NCBI GenBank assembly: GCA_001953115.1
Contig: LSSL01007185.1
Span: forward strand, 1 to 19,211
Direction of reading: 5' to 3'
From: Smittium mucronatum
Taxonomy: Eukaryota > Kickxellomycota > Harpellomycetes > Harpellales > Legeriomycetaceae
DNA: 19,211 nucleotides
Made by a program: the position numbers and the translations under genes. Position 1 is the stretch's first letter. Each line of letters starts with the position of its first letter. The notes below the pieces were generated by a model that saw only the letters and a list, made by a program, of their open reading frames with translations, was not told the DNA's origin and did no database searches. Below, in pieces: positions 8,435 through 19,211 of the stretch.

Positions 8435-11400
8435 TTCTTTTAATTGATAACTTTGATCTAGATCAAAACAAATTATAATACCATACTCCTGGAATGGGAT
8501 AAATTAAAAAAATCTTCATATAGTCACTATATATAAAAAGCTCTCAAGGAGATTTTATTTTTCTTAGTCAAGAATTTTTTTAATATATAAAGTGTTTTTA
8601 TTTATTGAGATTAAATTACCTGTTTATACTCATTCTTGATGATTTTCTTTCCTCCTTTTGAATTTTTCTTCTAAAAACTGGTATATGCACACTAGTTATA
8701 AAATGAATTCCCAAAAAAGCTTGAAAATCGGATGTAATATCAAACGTTGTGGCTAAAACCTGTATTGATACGCATTTTCATAAAAGAAAACAAGTGTATA
8801 TAAAAATCATATTTTATCATTTAGATTTACTAATTGAAAAAAAAATTCAGAAATTTAATTGCGGCAATAATTTTGTAAAACTTTGGTAACGAATTAAATT
8901 TTAGATTTCTTAAAATTTATGTGTAAAAAGCAATAGAGAACTATTTTTTTCAATATTGGTTTATAATTTTTGTTATTATCAAATGTTTTAGTACTTTTTT
9001 AGTCATTTGATTCCAATAGCACAAATTTTTTGGCCTTAAATTTATAAAATATATCAACTCTTCATTGAGGAATTATTTTTAAAACAGAAGGAAAAAAACT
9101 TCAAACTAGTATAAAATAATCCTGTGATTATTTAAAACGTATACTAAAGCTATTAATAAATCTTAAAAATTGTAGAATCTGTTTATATATTAAATATAAG
9201 AATAAATTACTGCCTATATTATAGAGATTTTCTCTTCCATGCATTCTAATCACTTATTAAATGATATTTTTTGCGATAAATAAAATGAAAATTTGATTGA
9301 TTGATTGGTTGTATATTATAGATGGGTTTTAAAACCTAACTCTGTTTATCAATAGAGAAATTTGATCCTTACTATTTCCCGTCAATATGAGCTCATTTTT
9401 TTCAATAACAATATGATAATTTATTTAAAATTAATTTGTAGATGAATTCAATTTTGTTATAAAAAATCTCTTTTTTTTATATTCTTTTAGCAAAACTTGA
9501 ATAAAACAAAATTTGATCATAATCTGATAACATTAATAAAAAAATATCCAGTTTTATGTCAATATTTCTGAGACTGGATATAATATAATCAAAAAACTAC
9601 GTAAAATTAAGGTGATTGAACATTTTTAATCTAGCATTTTTTGATGAGGGTTTAACTTAATCAATTTACAATGAAATTAAAACAGGTAGAGTCTTGACAT
9701 TAATATGAAATTAATACATAATTAATAATTGATTGATTTCATCTTAATGATAATACTTTTCAATGTTAATGGAGTTTTAAATCAATATTAACAAATGGTA
9801 TATAAAAAAAGGCCGTTTTCCAATAATGAAAACGATTTCTTTTTTCTTTTTGATCACTCTGGCTCGAGTGTAGTTAGCTTTATTCAGATCTTAATAAAAC
9901 TTCATAAAATATAAGGATATCCTATTATATTAGCTTGTATTAATTAAATCCCTTATCGGCTAACTCAAGTATTTAGGATATAGATAGTAAGAGCAAGTCA
10001 TATCAATTAGTGTCTATTAGATTTGCCATCAGGGACTTAAAGATTACAAAAAAACTTCATAAGTAGATGCTAATTTTACTAGCTTTAATGATTTATTAAA
10101 ATTATAAAAAGTTTAAATGTGATATATATTACTTTCAAATTTTATATTTTTATCATTAAAAGATGGTTTTGCCTAATATAATCATATTAATTAATTTTCT
10201 GTGCTTTTAGGCTGAATAACATATATTATAATACATATAAAGTTTGGATTTCAAATATGATTAAAAATGAGTGTTTATAAGAGTTTTATTATAATTTTTT
10301 ACCCATAACACTATTCATTCTTGTATAAAAATTGTTAAATTTTTTTTTAGTCGTTTGATTAAAACAGCATTTAGTATTATGTTAAAAAAGCTAAAAAAAT
10401 AATTATCATCTTTTCTATTTTTCAAAAAAAAAATTGATTTTACTATTTATAAACTGATTTGGATGTAAGAATTAAATTAAAAAAATAAAAAATAGTTTTA
10501 TTTTATTGGTAGATAAATGATTTTATCTTCTATAATTATTCTTTTTTAATAATAAAATCTTATCTTTATTTTAAAAAAGACATATTTATGCAATAAAAAA
10601 ATCTAAAATTATAAAATCAATACACCGCATTTTTTTTCTTTTGCTTTTATACATATATTTTATTATATTAAGTTAATTTTGAAACTTCTGCTTACGATTA
10701 AGAATTATTCATTAAATTTTAAATAAAAAAAAACTAATTATATATTTTAATTTAAATAAAAATTACTTGATTAAATATGCCAAACTAATACATGAAAAAA
10801 AAAAGTCAGATCATGAAAATGCCTATAAATCATATATTGAATTTTTTCAAAAAAGAAAAAAAAGAAAAACTCAAGCTCTAAAAAAAAGTACTATTAATAA
10901 TCTGAACGAAATGGAAATTTGCAGTAAATCATTTAACATATTTTATATTTTTTTATCTGATATTAATACTTTGATATATTATTGTATTTATATTTCAACA
11001 AATTTCCTTCTATATTTAGAATATATGATATTTATATAACACATTGATTTCATTATAGTAAATCAAAAGCAATTCAATTTTTTAAATATAATATAAATCT
11101 TCACATACCCTTCTCATACAAATTGTAGAAAATATTTTAAATTACATAATTTTCATAAGGATCAATTGAATTTGCAAAGTTTGAAGAACCGATTGAAGGA
11201 AATTTGTACAAAAATAAGTTAGATTATATATGAATTTATGGATTAAAATACGCTAAGTTAATAGAAATAAGCTCTAATATAACTTAAAAATTCTGTTTAA
11301 AAAAAATAAAATAATAAATCACAATAAAATTTTAAGAAATTACATTTTTTGCTGCTTCACTAACAGATCCCAAGATATTGCCCAAAATAAATATAAGATA

Positions 11401-13262
11401 CATTTTCCGGTTATTTTTCAAGTGTTTAATATTTTATTATAATAAATAATGTATATTTAATTTGACATAAAAACTGTTCATTATAAATTAAAAAGTGTTT
11501 TTAAAACTTATTTAACAGTTCCATTCATTTTATACCCTTTCATATCTTATATATTTTAGAAAAAAACTTTAGAAGAATGATGTTGATTTTATTTCAGCTC
11601 CTTAAAAAGGAACTAACTTTTAATAATCTTTATTAAATATTAAAACAAATAACTGTAAAAATTATTTAATAAAATCATTTTTGTATTAATAAACATATCA
11701 TATTTTCATCGTGTTTTTTTTTTCTTGAAAATACATTTCTTTTAAAATCCAATTTTCCTATCATTATTATACATATAAATAAAACTTTGGTAAAAATGTT
11801 ATATATAACATTAACAAAAATTACTGCTATAAAATAATAAAAAAAGACGATATTTATATATATTTAAAGAACTAAAGTTATTCTAACAGTGAAATTTCAA
11901 AAAAATTAACATTTTATTGTTTTAAATTACTTTTTTTTTTTCTATTTTTTTTTTGTCAAAATAACGATTGTTTCAATGATATAAGAAATCATATTTTTTA
12001 AAAAAATCTATATTAAGAAATTATTTTCAAACCCCCATTATTAAAGACCGATATAATGAAAATTACAACAATTTTAAGTTATTATTTTTATAACAGCTTT
12101 GTTTTTTATAAAAAAAATATGTAAAAATCTTGACCTCTAATAAAAAATACAGAATAAATTTCAAAAATTTACAAAAAAATGCTAAATTTTATGAAAATCT
12201 TTTATTAATCTGAGAATAGTAAATATATTAGTACATATACTTGTTTTATTTTCTATAAATAGGAATGCTAATTAAATTAAAATTACTTTAACTGTATTAA
12301 GAAGGTGATAAGCCCATGAAGAAAATATGAAAATCTTATTATAATAAACATATATAAAAAAAAACGAATAATTAAATATTCAATTTCTAAAAAATACATT
12401 TGTATATAATTCCTTTTCATTAAACATTTGGTTTTATTCAGCTAATTCAAATTAAATTTCAGTAAATTTAATGTTTTTAAAACAAGTTAGCACAAATTAT
12501 AATTTATATGAATGTTCCTTTATGAATGTTCATTATTGATCTTGTTTCGAAAAATTAGATTATTTATATAAAATATGCAAAAATTTTTAAATAAAAAGTA
12601 AATAAATTTCAATAATAAGTAGAATTTTTTTACCCTTTGATTTGGTTTGGATGAAACGATTTAAAGGTATATCCTTATAAAATTTCAAATTTTTTTGGAA
12701 TAAAACAAACTTACGATTAAAATTACAAAGTTTATCAATAATAAGAAGATTATTTAATTAATTAGATTGAAAAAACTAAAAAAAACCTGAAAATAAAAAT
12801 ACACTAAATATATTTTGATGAACATTGGGTTATGGAGAAAATTTTTATAACATTTTTTTATTTATCTAAAATTTTTTTGGAAAATAGTACTAGTCCCCAA
12901 TAAATATTAGTGGTATTTTAAATTCACTTAAATATCTTTTTTTAATCATTTACAATAAAATATTGGCCTATAGATTGGTATTATAGAATTTCATATTTCA
13001 AATCTAAAAAAAAATTAATTATCAGTTGTATTATTATAAAAAATATATGGATAGTGCATTTAAATCATTTTTTTAATATGTTGCAATCAACCTATTTAAA
13101 AAATTTGTTCGTTTAAATTGATATTTCTGTAAAAAAAAATCAAGTATTTAAAATTATATATCAATATATTTAGAAATTTTTATAGATTTTCGAGGAAAAA
13201 AATTATTCAGAACAACATTTAGCATATATTAGATATATATTATGTATATATATATCCAATTA
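8435..13262. other. AT-rich gene desert, left part
   Basis: About 4.8 kb with no supportable gene. A+T content is very high, with homopolymer A and T runs throughout. The longest open frame (10767-11039) begins with TTG, encodes mostly K/N/I/Y/F and ends in a plain hydrophobic run, as random AT-rich sequence would. No tRNA, rRNA or recognisable transposase was found. The stretch 13230-13260 is a TA-rich tract into which the element at 13263 seems to have inserted. Confidence 0.6.
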
Positions 13263-13272
13263 CAGGGTTTTT

Positions 13273-13448
13273 CATTCCAATAGACACTTTTTTTCATTTG
13301 AATAGACACTTTTTTTCATTTCAATAGACCATTTTTCCCATTCCAATAGAAACTTTTTTTCATTCCAACAGACACTTTTTTTCATTCCAATAGACCTTTT
13401 TTTTCATTTTAATAGACCCTTTTTTTCATTCCAATAGACCTTTTTTTC
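13273..13448 (+). repeat. Eight tandem 22-bp units, left arm
   Basis: Each unit reads CATTCCAATAGACAC followed by about seven T. Units start at 13273, 13295, 13317, 13339, 13361, 13383, 13405 and 13427. Variation is mostly confined to CC/TG/TC/TT at bases 5-6 and to the last few bases before the T-run. Repeated subterminal motifs of this kind are often transposase binding sites. The units abut with no spacers, so this is not a CRISPR array. Confidence 0.9.
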
Positions 13449-13638
13449 TGGACCTGTGGGATCATTCTTATAACCAATAATATACTTTAACTTATAGGCA
13501 TTAATATATGTCATTATTGGTTAAAATTATATTGTTCTTAGGTATTGAAAGCTTTTTCTTTTTGATTGGTATAAATAATTATTATGTCCAATGATAAAGT
13601 TTTTTTTATTTTAATCAAAAAAATAACCCCGCAAATCT

Positions 13639-13748
13639 AAAAAAAGGTTCTATTGGAATGAAAAAAAGAGTCTGTTGGAATGGGAAAAAGGATCTATTGA
13701 AATGAAAAAAAGTGTCTATTCAAATGAAAAAAAGTGTCTATTGGAATG
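13639..13748 (-). repeat. Five tandem 22-bp units, right arm, inverted
   Basis: Plus-strand units start at 13639, 13661, 13683, 13705 and 13727 and read as A-run plus GTGTCTATTGGAATG. Their reverse complements match left-arm units 1-5 in order, best at the outer end. Three fewer units than on the left suggests unit loss or gain after the arms formed. Confidence 0.9.
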
Positions 13749-14059
13749 AAAAACCCTGTAACCATTTTATGTGATTAATTAAAAATAATTTTATAATTAA
13801 TTTAATAAGAATTTTTTTGGCGCTGACTTTCAAAGAAAACACTTTAACTATATTTTTTTGAATGTATACTTATAACATTTTAATTTCGAAAAAAAATTTC
13901 TTAGCGTGATTTAAATGCTATTAGGGCAATTTTCAATGATTAAAAAAATCATTAAAAATAAAAATAAACGTGTAATATTTCAAAAAATCATGTGATTTTT
14001 TGGTTTAAATCCAGAAAACCATAAATTTTCTATAAAAAAAGCGTAAAACCCCCCAATTA

Positions 14060-14775
14060 GCGAATATTAATCCAATTATTATAAGGTTAGCCAATAAAAA
14101 ACCGTCAATTTGACTCAATACCTGTCAATTTAGGGGGGGGGGGTCAAATTGATTTTAAGCGAATTGATTTAGGCATTATAATATCGTGTTTTGTTATTCG
14201 CAATTTAAAACCTGAAAAATAACCAAATGCATATTTAGTGATCTTAAATAATATATATTAATTTTTTTTATGTAATAGGGAAAATTCAACCTTTATTTTT
14301 CCCCGGTGCACTATTTTCGACCCTATTTTTTAGTATTAAGAGTTTTATTTTGTAATCAGAATGAATTTCCAATTAATTGGAATAGTTCTAACAGTACCAT
14401 AAATTTTTTAAATTCATTTTTTAAAAATAAAGATAAACATGGTTTTTGATGTTTTGTAACCCTTTCAGATTCTATGGCACAAAAAAACGAAATTCAATTT
14501 TCACGAATTGTCATAGAGCTAAATAGTTTTTAAACAATATAAAGTGTGTGATAGGATGTTTTTATGTGAAATTAAATATATATATCATGTATTTTAATTT
14601 TAAAAATTGATAGATATTAAATATTGAAAAACACAATTTGTTTTTATTGCGCCTAAATTGATACTTTTAGAATCAATTTGATTTTTTTTTTACCAAATTG
14701 ACAGGTTTTGAATAAAATTGACTGCTTAGGATTCAAATTGACCCTTTTTGACCTTTTAACCTTATAAATTTTCGC
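14060..14775. mobile_element. Second MITE-like element, about 716 bp, with imperfect inverted arms built on a 20-bp period
   Basis: About 120 bp at each end are imperfect inverted repeats. Landmarks shared between the left arm and the reverse complement of the right arm, in order, are GCGAA, ATAAGGTTA, GTCAATTTGA, ACCTGTCAATTT, TCAAATTGATT and AATT(GAT)TTAGGC. Inside the arms the word GTCAATTT recurs at 14104 and 14124. Its complement AAATTGAC recurs at 14695, 14715 and 14735, exactly 20 bp apart. The outer limits are not sharp and I see no convincing target duplication. The 450-bp centre has no ORF. Indels and substitutions make it look older than the neighbouring 496-bp element, to which its sequence is unrelated although the architecture is alike. 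Confidence 0.6.
14133..14143. repeat. G11 homopolymer inside the left arm of the second element
   Basis: Eleven G in a row occur in very AT-rich DNA. The matching place in the reverse complement of the right arm is a run of ten A (T10 at about 14682-14691 on the plus strand), with the flanks CCTGTCAATTT and TCAAATTGATT conserved on both sides. It may be real or an assembly artefact. Confidence 0.85.
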
Positions 14776-17741
14776 ACTATTTTATAAAATATGGCATTAA
14801 ATGAGTTCATATTCAATAGAAAAGAATTTGAAAAAGAAATGAAAAAATAAAAATGTCAAAAAAAATCTTCGATTTATAATATTGAAATAAATTTTTTAGT
14901 AGTGAAATAAATTGTGAATTTGGTGATTTTTTTATCCCCACGAACAAATACTGGGTGAAGTTAAACCTAGAGTCATAATTTTTATATCCACAGCTTATAA
15001 AAGGTATATTAATTACATATTTTTCTCACAAAGTATTTTACCATCATCTTTACTGGATAGTGATTTCAATAATATTAATTTTTTTTTTTTAGTGATACCA
15101 CTCTTTTCTCTTAAATTAAATATCAGTTCTATTAACTAAAAAATATTTTTCTATAATTACAATTTAGAAATTAAAAAAATACTTTTAGAAAAAATTTTCA
15201 AAGCAGAAATTATATTGAATTACTAATTAATATGTTTATATTAATTTCTTTGTTATTTATTAAAGATATGGAATAAAAAAATAAATTTATGGGATTTTTA
15301 CTTATATAATAAAAAATCCATTTTTTTTAAATAGTGCTCACAAAGATTTTACATTGTATATCCAGTGTAATTAAAAAAAATTCATCAAAAGCAATTGAAT
15401 TCTAACCCAATGAAGATCAGATATCAGCAATGCAACGTTCCGCCTAAAAAAATTTAAAATTAAACAAAAAAATATTAGGCATAATGCATGGTAAAGTTTT
15501 TCATAAATTTTAAATCCTCCGCTTATATTTTTGATGATTTATTATTGTTTAATTTTTTCATATTTTCTCTGAACTTTCACTCTTTCTTCTCTCATAAAAA
15601 CTTGATTCTTGAAATAAGTTTATTTAAATTTAAAAATCAATTGTGATAAAAAAAATATATATCATGGTGATGAATTTTTGACTATTATTCCTATTAAAAT
15701 TCGGGTTTTAGAAAATATGTAAACACTATAAGAAAATTTGAAGAATTTTTTTATTTAAAGCCTAAATAAGTTAAATTTTATTGAAAATTATTGAGTTTTT
15801 TTCCCCCTTCATTTCATTTTTTTTATCCGAGAAATCTTTTTAATTTTATTTGTCATAATTAAACTTTATAGTTTTTTTTTCAAATAAAATAAAAAATATA
15901 TAAATATTTAATTTATTTATCACAATATTCCGGAATTTATTAAAAATAATAATATATATATATTTTTTTCACTATATTAACTTATGTCATAATAATTAAG
16001 TATCTAGAAGTTGTATCCTGACAAAATGATTTTTTTTTTAAATTATGGATTAAATTAGTGGTTTTATAAATATCCGACCACGATTAATCTAACTAGCAAT
16101 TAAATTAAATTTTTTAGAATCTGCAATAAAAAACGCTATCTACAAAAAAATATTAATATAATTTTCGAAGAGAGTTGTTATATAGTATTTATTTTTTACT
16201 TATTAAAAAAATATAACATTGATAATGTCAAAAAAAAACTGAAATTGATATTATTATATTTTCAGATTTAAAATAGAAAAAAATTTAATTCAATTTAAGA
16301 GAAATATTTCTATAAATAAAACCCCCGAAAAATAAATCGTTTTTTTAAATATATTAAAAGATAAATAAGATAGACGTTAAGTATAAATTTGGGATCACTT
16401 TTATATGGATAGTTTGAAAATTAAACATAAGCCTTTATTACTTTTAAAAAAATTAATAATCTTTGAAAGAATTTTGCTTTTTTTCAGGAAAAAGCATAAA
16501 TTTGAATTTTTTTTAAGTAGTTTCAAAATAATATAGGATATAAGAATATCAAATATTTCAGAACATTTTTTAAAAATTTATATACTAATATTTTTTTTAT
16601 TATAAACGAATATATATATATATATATATGGGAGATTATGTGATAAAGGGTACGCTTTATATATGACTGTTTATTTTTTATTTTTTTGGGTTTATTAAAC
16701 TAAAGATAAAAAAGCCCTGATTCTGTTAATATACCAATAGAAAAAAATAGAAATTTTAAATTTTTGCATTTTCCAATATATTAAACCAATAAACTACCTA
16801 CTAATAAAACATGAATGAAAGAAATAAAAAAAAAAGTGCCACCTTCACCTAAGAATCTCCAAATTATATAGAGAAACAGATTTTAAATATGTCCATTAAT
16901 AATTAGATTACTCTTAATGTAATTAAATTTGATTTTTAAGAGACTTTACTGGATAGAGATATAGAATTGTGAGAATAATTTCATAAATAAACATTAATAT
17001 AAATATGTATTTGATACAATATGTGGTATTTGTCTAGATAGTAGCCCAGAACTTTGACTCTACTTAATGTTTTTTATAAAATTATATTCAAAATTTGTAT
17101 AAAATATAATAGATTTAATTTTTTTTATAAACAAAGACATTTAAAATAAATTAAGGAATATATCTAATACTTCATAATTGACAAAATAATTTTTTTTTGG
17201 TTAAAAAAGTCAAAAAATTTGGGAGTGAAATTTGGAAAGATGGACCTATAATATCTAAGGAACCTAATAAAATTTCCACGTTTTTATTCAAAATGCCCAA
17301 ATAAATCAGCATTTTTCCACAGAATTAATAATTTTTTTCACAGATTAAAAAAATAGAAAAACAATCTTTTTTATTTTTGGTCAAAAATATGAGATACTCA
17401 TTTATTTATAAGAAAAAAAGTCCCATTTTCCATTTTTCATAATAAAAAGACCATTGACTCAATAAAAAAAAATTTATAATAAGAAATTTGTTCGTTTTAT
17501 ATAAAAATATGAGCTATAGTTCATAAATTTTATCATTATTTCACAATAAAATCCTAATTCGCTTAAAAAAGAGCCAAGCTCTTTGTGCTTATAATTCTGT
17601 TTGTATACCAATTCCATTTACATTATTTCTATTTTCCAAATTATGATTTTTATTAAATCGAATTAATCATCATTAGTCTGGAAACATATAGAAGATTGTT
17701 CGAAAGTGATCTATCAAAATTTAATAAAAAAAATGAAATAA
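14776..17741. other. AT-rich gene desert, right part
   Basis: No gene is supportable in this 3 kb. It contains a TA dinucleotide run (16611-16629, about 9.5 units). At 15402-15446 there is a pocket of more balanced composition with a 26-codon open stretch, too short to call. A 7-bp hairpin (AAAGAGC/GCTCTTT, 17568-17584) lies about 160 bp before the transposase remnant. One terminal inverted repeat of that transposon might lie here, but its partner would be beyond the window, so I cannot identify it. Confidence 0.55.
16611..16629. repeat. TA dinucleotide microsatellite
   Basis: An uninterrupted TA run of about 9.5 units, the longest simple dinucleotide repeat I see in the desert. Confidence 0.9.
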
Positions 17742-19170
17742 TTAATTAATTCAAAAAAAGAATGCGGTGTAGTTTACTATTATTGTAAGAATAACGAAAA
17801 AATTTGTTGCGGATATAAAATGAAATACGAAATTTCTGAAAACGTAACCAAAATTTCTGAAAACGTAACCAAATTTTTTTATAGTGGTTCAAACAATAAG
17901 AATTTTATCGAGATGTTCTCAAGTCCCTTATATCACTTGGAAAAAAAAAAGAAATTTCTTATTTCGAAGTGTATTTCTGAAAGGCTTGTTAAGCCATTCA
18001 GAATTTCCAGAAAAGAATTTTTACAGGGAGTACCTATTTTAATTCAAGATATCAATAGCTTTAAATCCAATATATATAAGCTCAAAAATAAAAAAACAAA
18101 CTACGCTGAAGATCTAGATTCTATAAGGGAAAAAATTAAAAATTTATTGTCAAATAATAATCAATTTTATATCAGAATGGAAAATATTGATGAATTCAAG
18201 CTATCAATACCTTCAAAGAAAGCCATTGAAAAATCTAAAAAAATTTCACGTAGATTGAACTTATGAATTAATAGTCTATGGTTATCCAGTGATAGTCGTT
18301 GGATACTCTGACTTAAAAAGAAAATTATTTTCTCTTACGATATGTTTGGTAGAGAAAGAAAACGAGGGCGTCTATATGTGGTTTTTCAATAAATTGAAAG
18401 AAAAATTCAGTAGTTCAGGTTTAAATTTAGAGTCGAAAATATAACAGCAGATAATGCAGCTGCAATCACCATTTCAATTGAGAAAACATTTCCATCATCA
18501 CTAAGATTAAACTGCTATTTTCATACCTTCAAATCTATTAGAAGATTATTTGGTAGGTAAATTTTTTTGAAAAAGGGGCTCCTTGATGATTTTTATTTTT
18601 TACAAGAATTTTGGGGCAGAGAGATGTTTGAAAAGGGAAAAGTTTTATTTATTAAAAAATGGGAGGACAATTCAGAAAAGAAAATAGATACTGATATTGT
18701 TAAAAAGAACTTTTTCAATAAAAACCAAAATTGGTATGAGAGTGCAAATATATTTGGGTTCAGTACAAGTAACGCTATAGAAAGATTCAATTTTAAATTG
18801 AAAGACGATTACGTTTTTTATAAACGCAAACAAGTTTTGGGATTTGTGGATTCAATAATTTAATTATTCGTCGAAGAAAAGGATATTCCAAATCTATCAA
18901 AGCCTATGTAAAATAGCAAATATTCGGTTAATGTTTATATTAGATATAATTAAAATGATATTTCCGATAAATATAAAGATTTTATTTATTATTTCCATTT
19001 CGAAAAACCTCTGCTGCTTAAAAAACATGCTTTCGGTTTTGAATTAGAGAGATTCAACAATATTTATACATTTTTTAAATGACTGCTCAATAGTTTACTT
19101 TAAAATAAATATAACTAACTTAACTGACACATATTGCTCTTGTAAGCTTTATTTGAAAAATAAAAAGTTT
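17742..19170 (+). pseudogene. Decayed MULE (Mutator-like) transposase gene
   Basis: Order of parts: a Cys-rich N-terminus (cysteines encoded at 17763, 17784, 17805 and 17808; FLYWCH-like, ending VTKFFYSGSNNKNF); a linker; then the MULE catalytic core. The core shows FHVD (Asp at 18253-18255) before TYELIVYGYPVIVVGYSDL, TADNAAAI (Asp at 18450-18452), the CYFH form of the CxxH motif (18513-18524), and FSTSNAIERFN (Glu at 18780-18782). The D-D gap is about 65 codons and the D-E gap about 110, normal for MULE. A CxC (19135-19143) looks like the start of a SWIM zinc finger. Breaks: frameshift near the A7 run at 18237-18243, TGA at 18256, frameshift at about 18436-18441, TAA at 18558, 18861, 18909 and 18951, TGA at 19080, and a further frame change before 19135. 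The rest of the SWIM finger is missing or scrambled. MULE transposases cut and paste DNA between long inverted repeats; this copy cannot make a whole protein. Confidence 0.85.
17831..17872 (+). repeat. Exact 21-bp tandem duplication inside the transposase remnant
   Basis: Two identical 21-bp copies (starting AATTTCTGAAAACG, at 17831 and 17852) duplicate the peptide ISENVTK in frame. The copies have no differences although the gene around them is badly decayed, so the duplication is recent compared with the loss of function. Confidence 0.9.
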
Positions 19171-19211
19171 TAATAGATATATACTATACTAACCGATTTT
19201 GGAAAAACTAA

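Larger units (their letters stand above)
13263..13758. mobile_element. MITE-like element, 496 bp, with inverted arms made of 22-bp repeats and TA flanks
   Basis: The ends are perfect inverted repeats starting CAGGGTTTTTCATT and finishing in the mirror image ending CCCTG. TA lies on each side (13261-13262 and 13759-13760), as expected for the TA target duplication of the Tc1/mariner/pogo superfamily. The left arm carries eight 22-bp units (13273-13448) and the right arm five inverted units (13639-13748). The first two outer units are identical between arms, including the shared TG variant in unit 2. The CC variant in unit 3 is also shared. The arms are therefore true TIRs, not independent arrays. 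The 190-bp centre has no ORF but holds an inner inverted pair around AACCAATAATATA and ATTATTGGTT. No transposase is present, so it would need one supplied in trans. The TA flank is only two bases and the site is TA-rich, so the superfamily is tentative. Confidence 0.8.

Noticed and set aside
8452..8467. Perfect 16-bp palindrome TTTGATCTAGATCAAA upstream of the secreted-protein gene
   Set aside because: With about 80 percent A+T, a rough estimate gives several 16-bp perfect palindromes per 19 kb by chance. There is no second site to support an operator.
9008..9031. Single sequence resembling the 22-bp unit (ATTCCAATAGCAC then T-run)
   Set aside because: It is one partial match with no array or inverted partner, and may be chance.
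9799..9851. TATA-like box, 7-bp hairpin and T-runs resembling a tiny Pol III gene
   Set aside because: The hairpin (9814-9834) lies too close to the TATA box to be downstream of a normal start, and such stems are expected by chance here.
10767..11039. Open frame of 90 codons in the desert
   Set aside because: It starts with TTG, not ATG, and its composition (K, N, I, F, Y) is what random AT-rich DNA gives. It has no domain or signal and no promoter context.
13273..13748. CRISPR-like array
   Set aside because: The 22-bp units abut without unique spacers and occur in inverted arms. The DNA is also eukaryotic.
14367..14382. Perfect palindrome TTCCAATTAATTGGAA inside the second element
   Set aside because: Same chance argument. 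It is not exactly central between the arms, so it is not reported as a functional site.
18256..18258. In-frame TGA next to the first catalytic Asp of the MULE, possible recoded stop
   Set aside because: Frameshifts and several TAA stops also break the gene, and TAA ends the intact genes. Simple decay explains it.
18593..18790. Minus-strand open frame inside the MULE remnant
   Set aside because: It is antisense to sequence that clearly encodes the MULE catalytic region.

Overview
The window looks like nuclear DNA from a very A+T-rich eukaryote, most likely an early-diverging fungus; an AT-rich protist cannot be excluded. Reasons: monocistronic genes with wide AT-rich spacers, TATA-like boxes instead of ribosome binding sites, a J-domain protein with an Asn-rich linker, a nucleolar Utp8/NOL11-like protein, and a decayed MULE transposase. 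No lineage is proven. TAA works as a stop in the intact genes, and nothing points to an altered genetic code.

Layout. (1) 1-301 is a G+C-rich island with several stacked hairpins ending at T-runs. It looks like the 3' part of a structured, possibly Pol III-transcribed RNA or SINE, and a decayed copy of its 3' half lies at 1147-1281. (2) 2015-2812 (+) encodes a membrane-anchored J-domain protein. (3) 3332-6289 (-), convergent with it, encodes a 985-residue Utp8/NOL11-like component of the small-subunit processome. (4) 7879-8385 (-) encodes a small secreted eight-cysteine protein of unknown family. (5) About 8.4-17.7 kb is a gene desert, extremely A+T-rich. It holds two non-autonomous, MITE-like elements about 300 bp apart (13263-13758 and about 14060-14775). 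Their inverted arms are built from tandem repeats of about 20-22 bp. (6) 17742 to about 19170 (+) is a broken MULE transposase gene. It still shows a cysteine-rich N-terminal finger, the D-D-E positions, a CxxH motif and the first CxC of a SWIM finger.

How the parts relate. The two conserved genes at 2-6.3 kb form an ordinary housekeeping patch with convergent 3' ends. The rest resembles a transposon graveyard: non-autonomous elements, a dead transposase and transition-biased decay. I see no multi-gene system. The least explained items are the structured-RNA candidate at the left edge, the two repeat-armed elements, and the orphan secreted protein.
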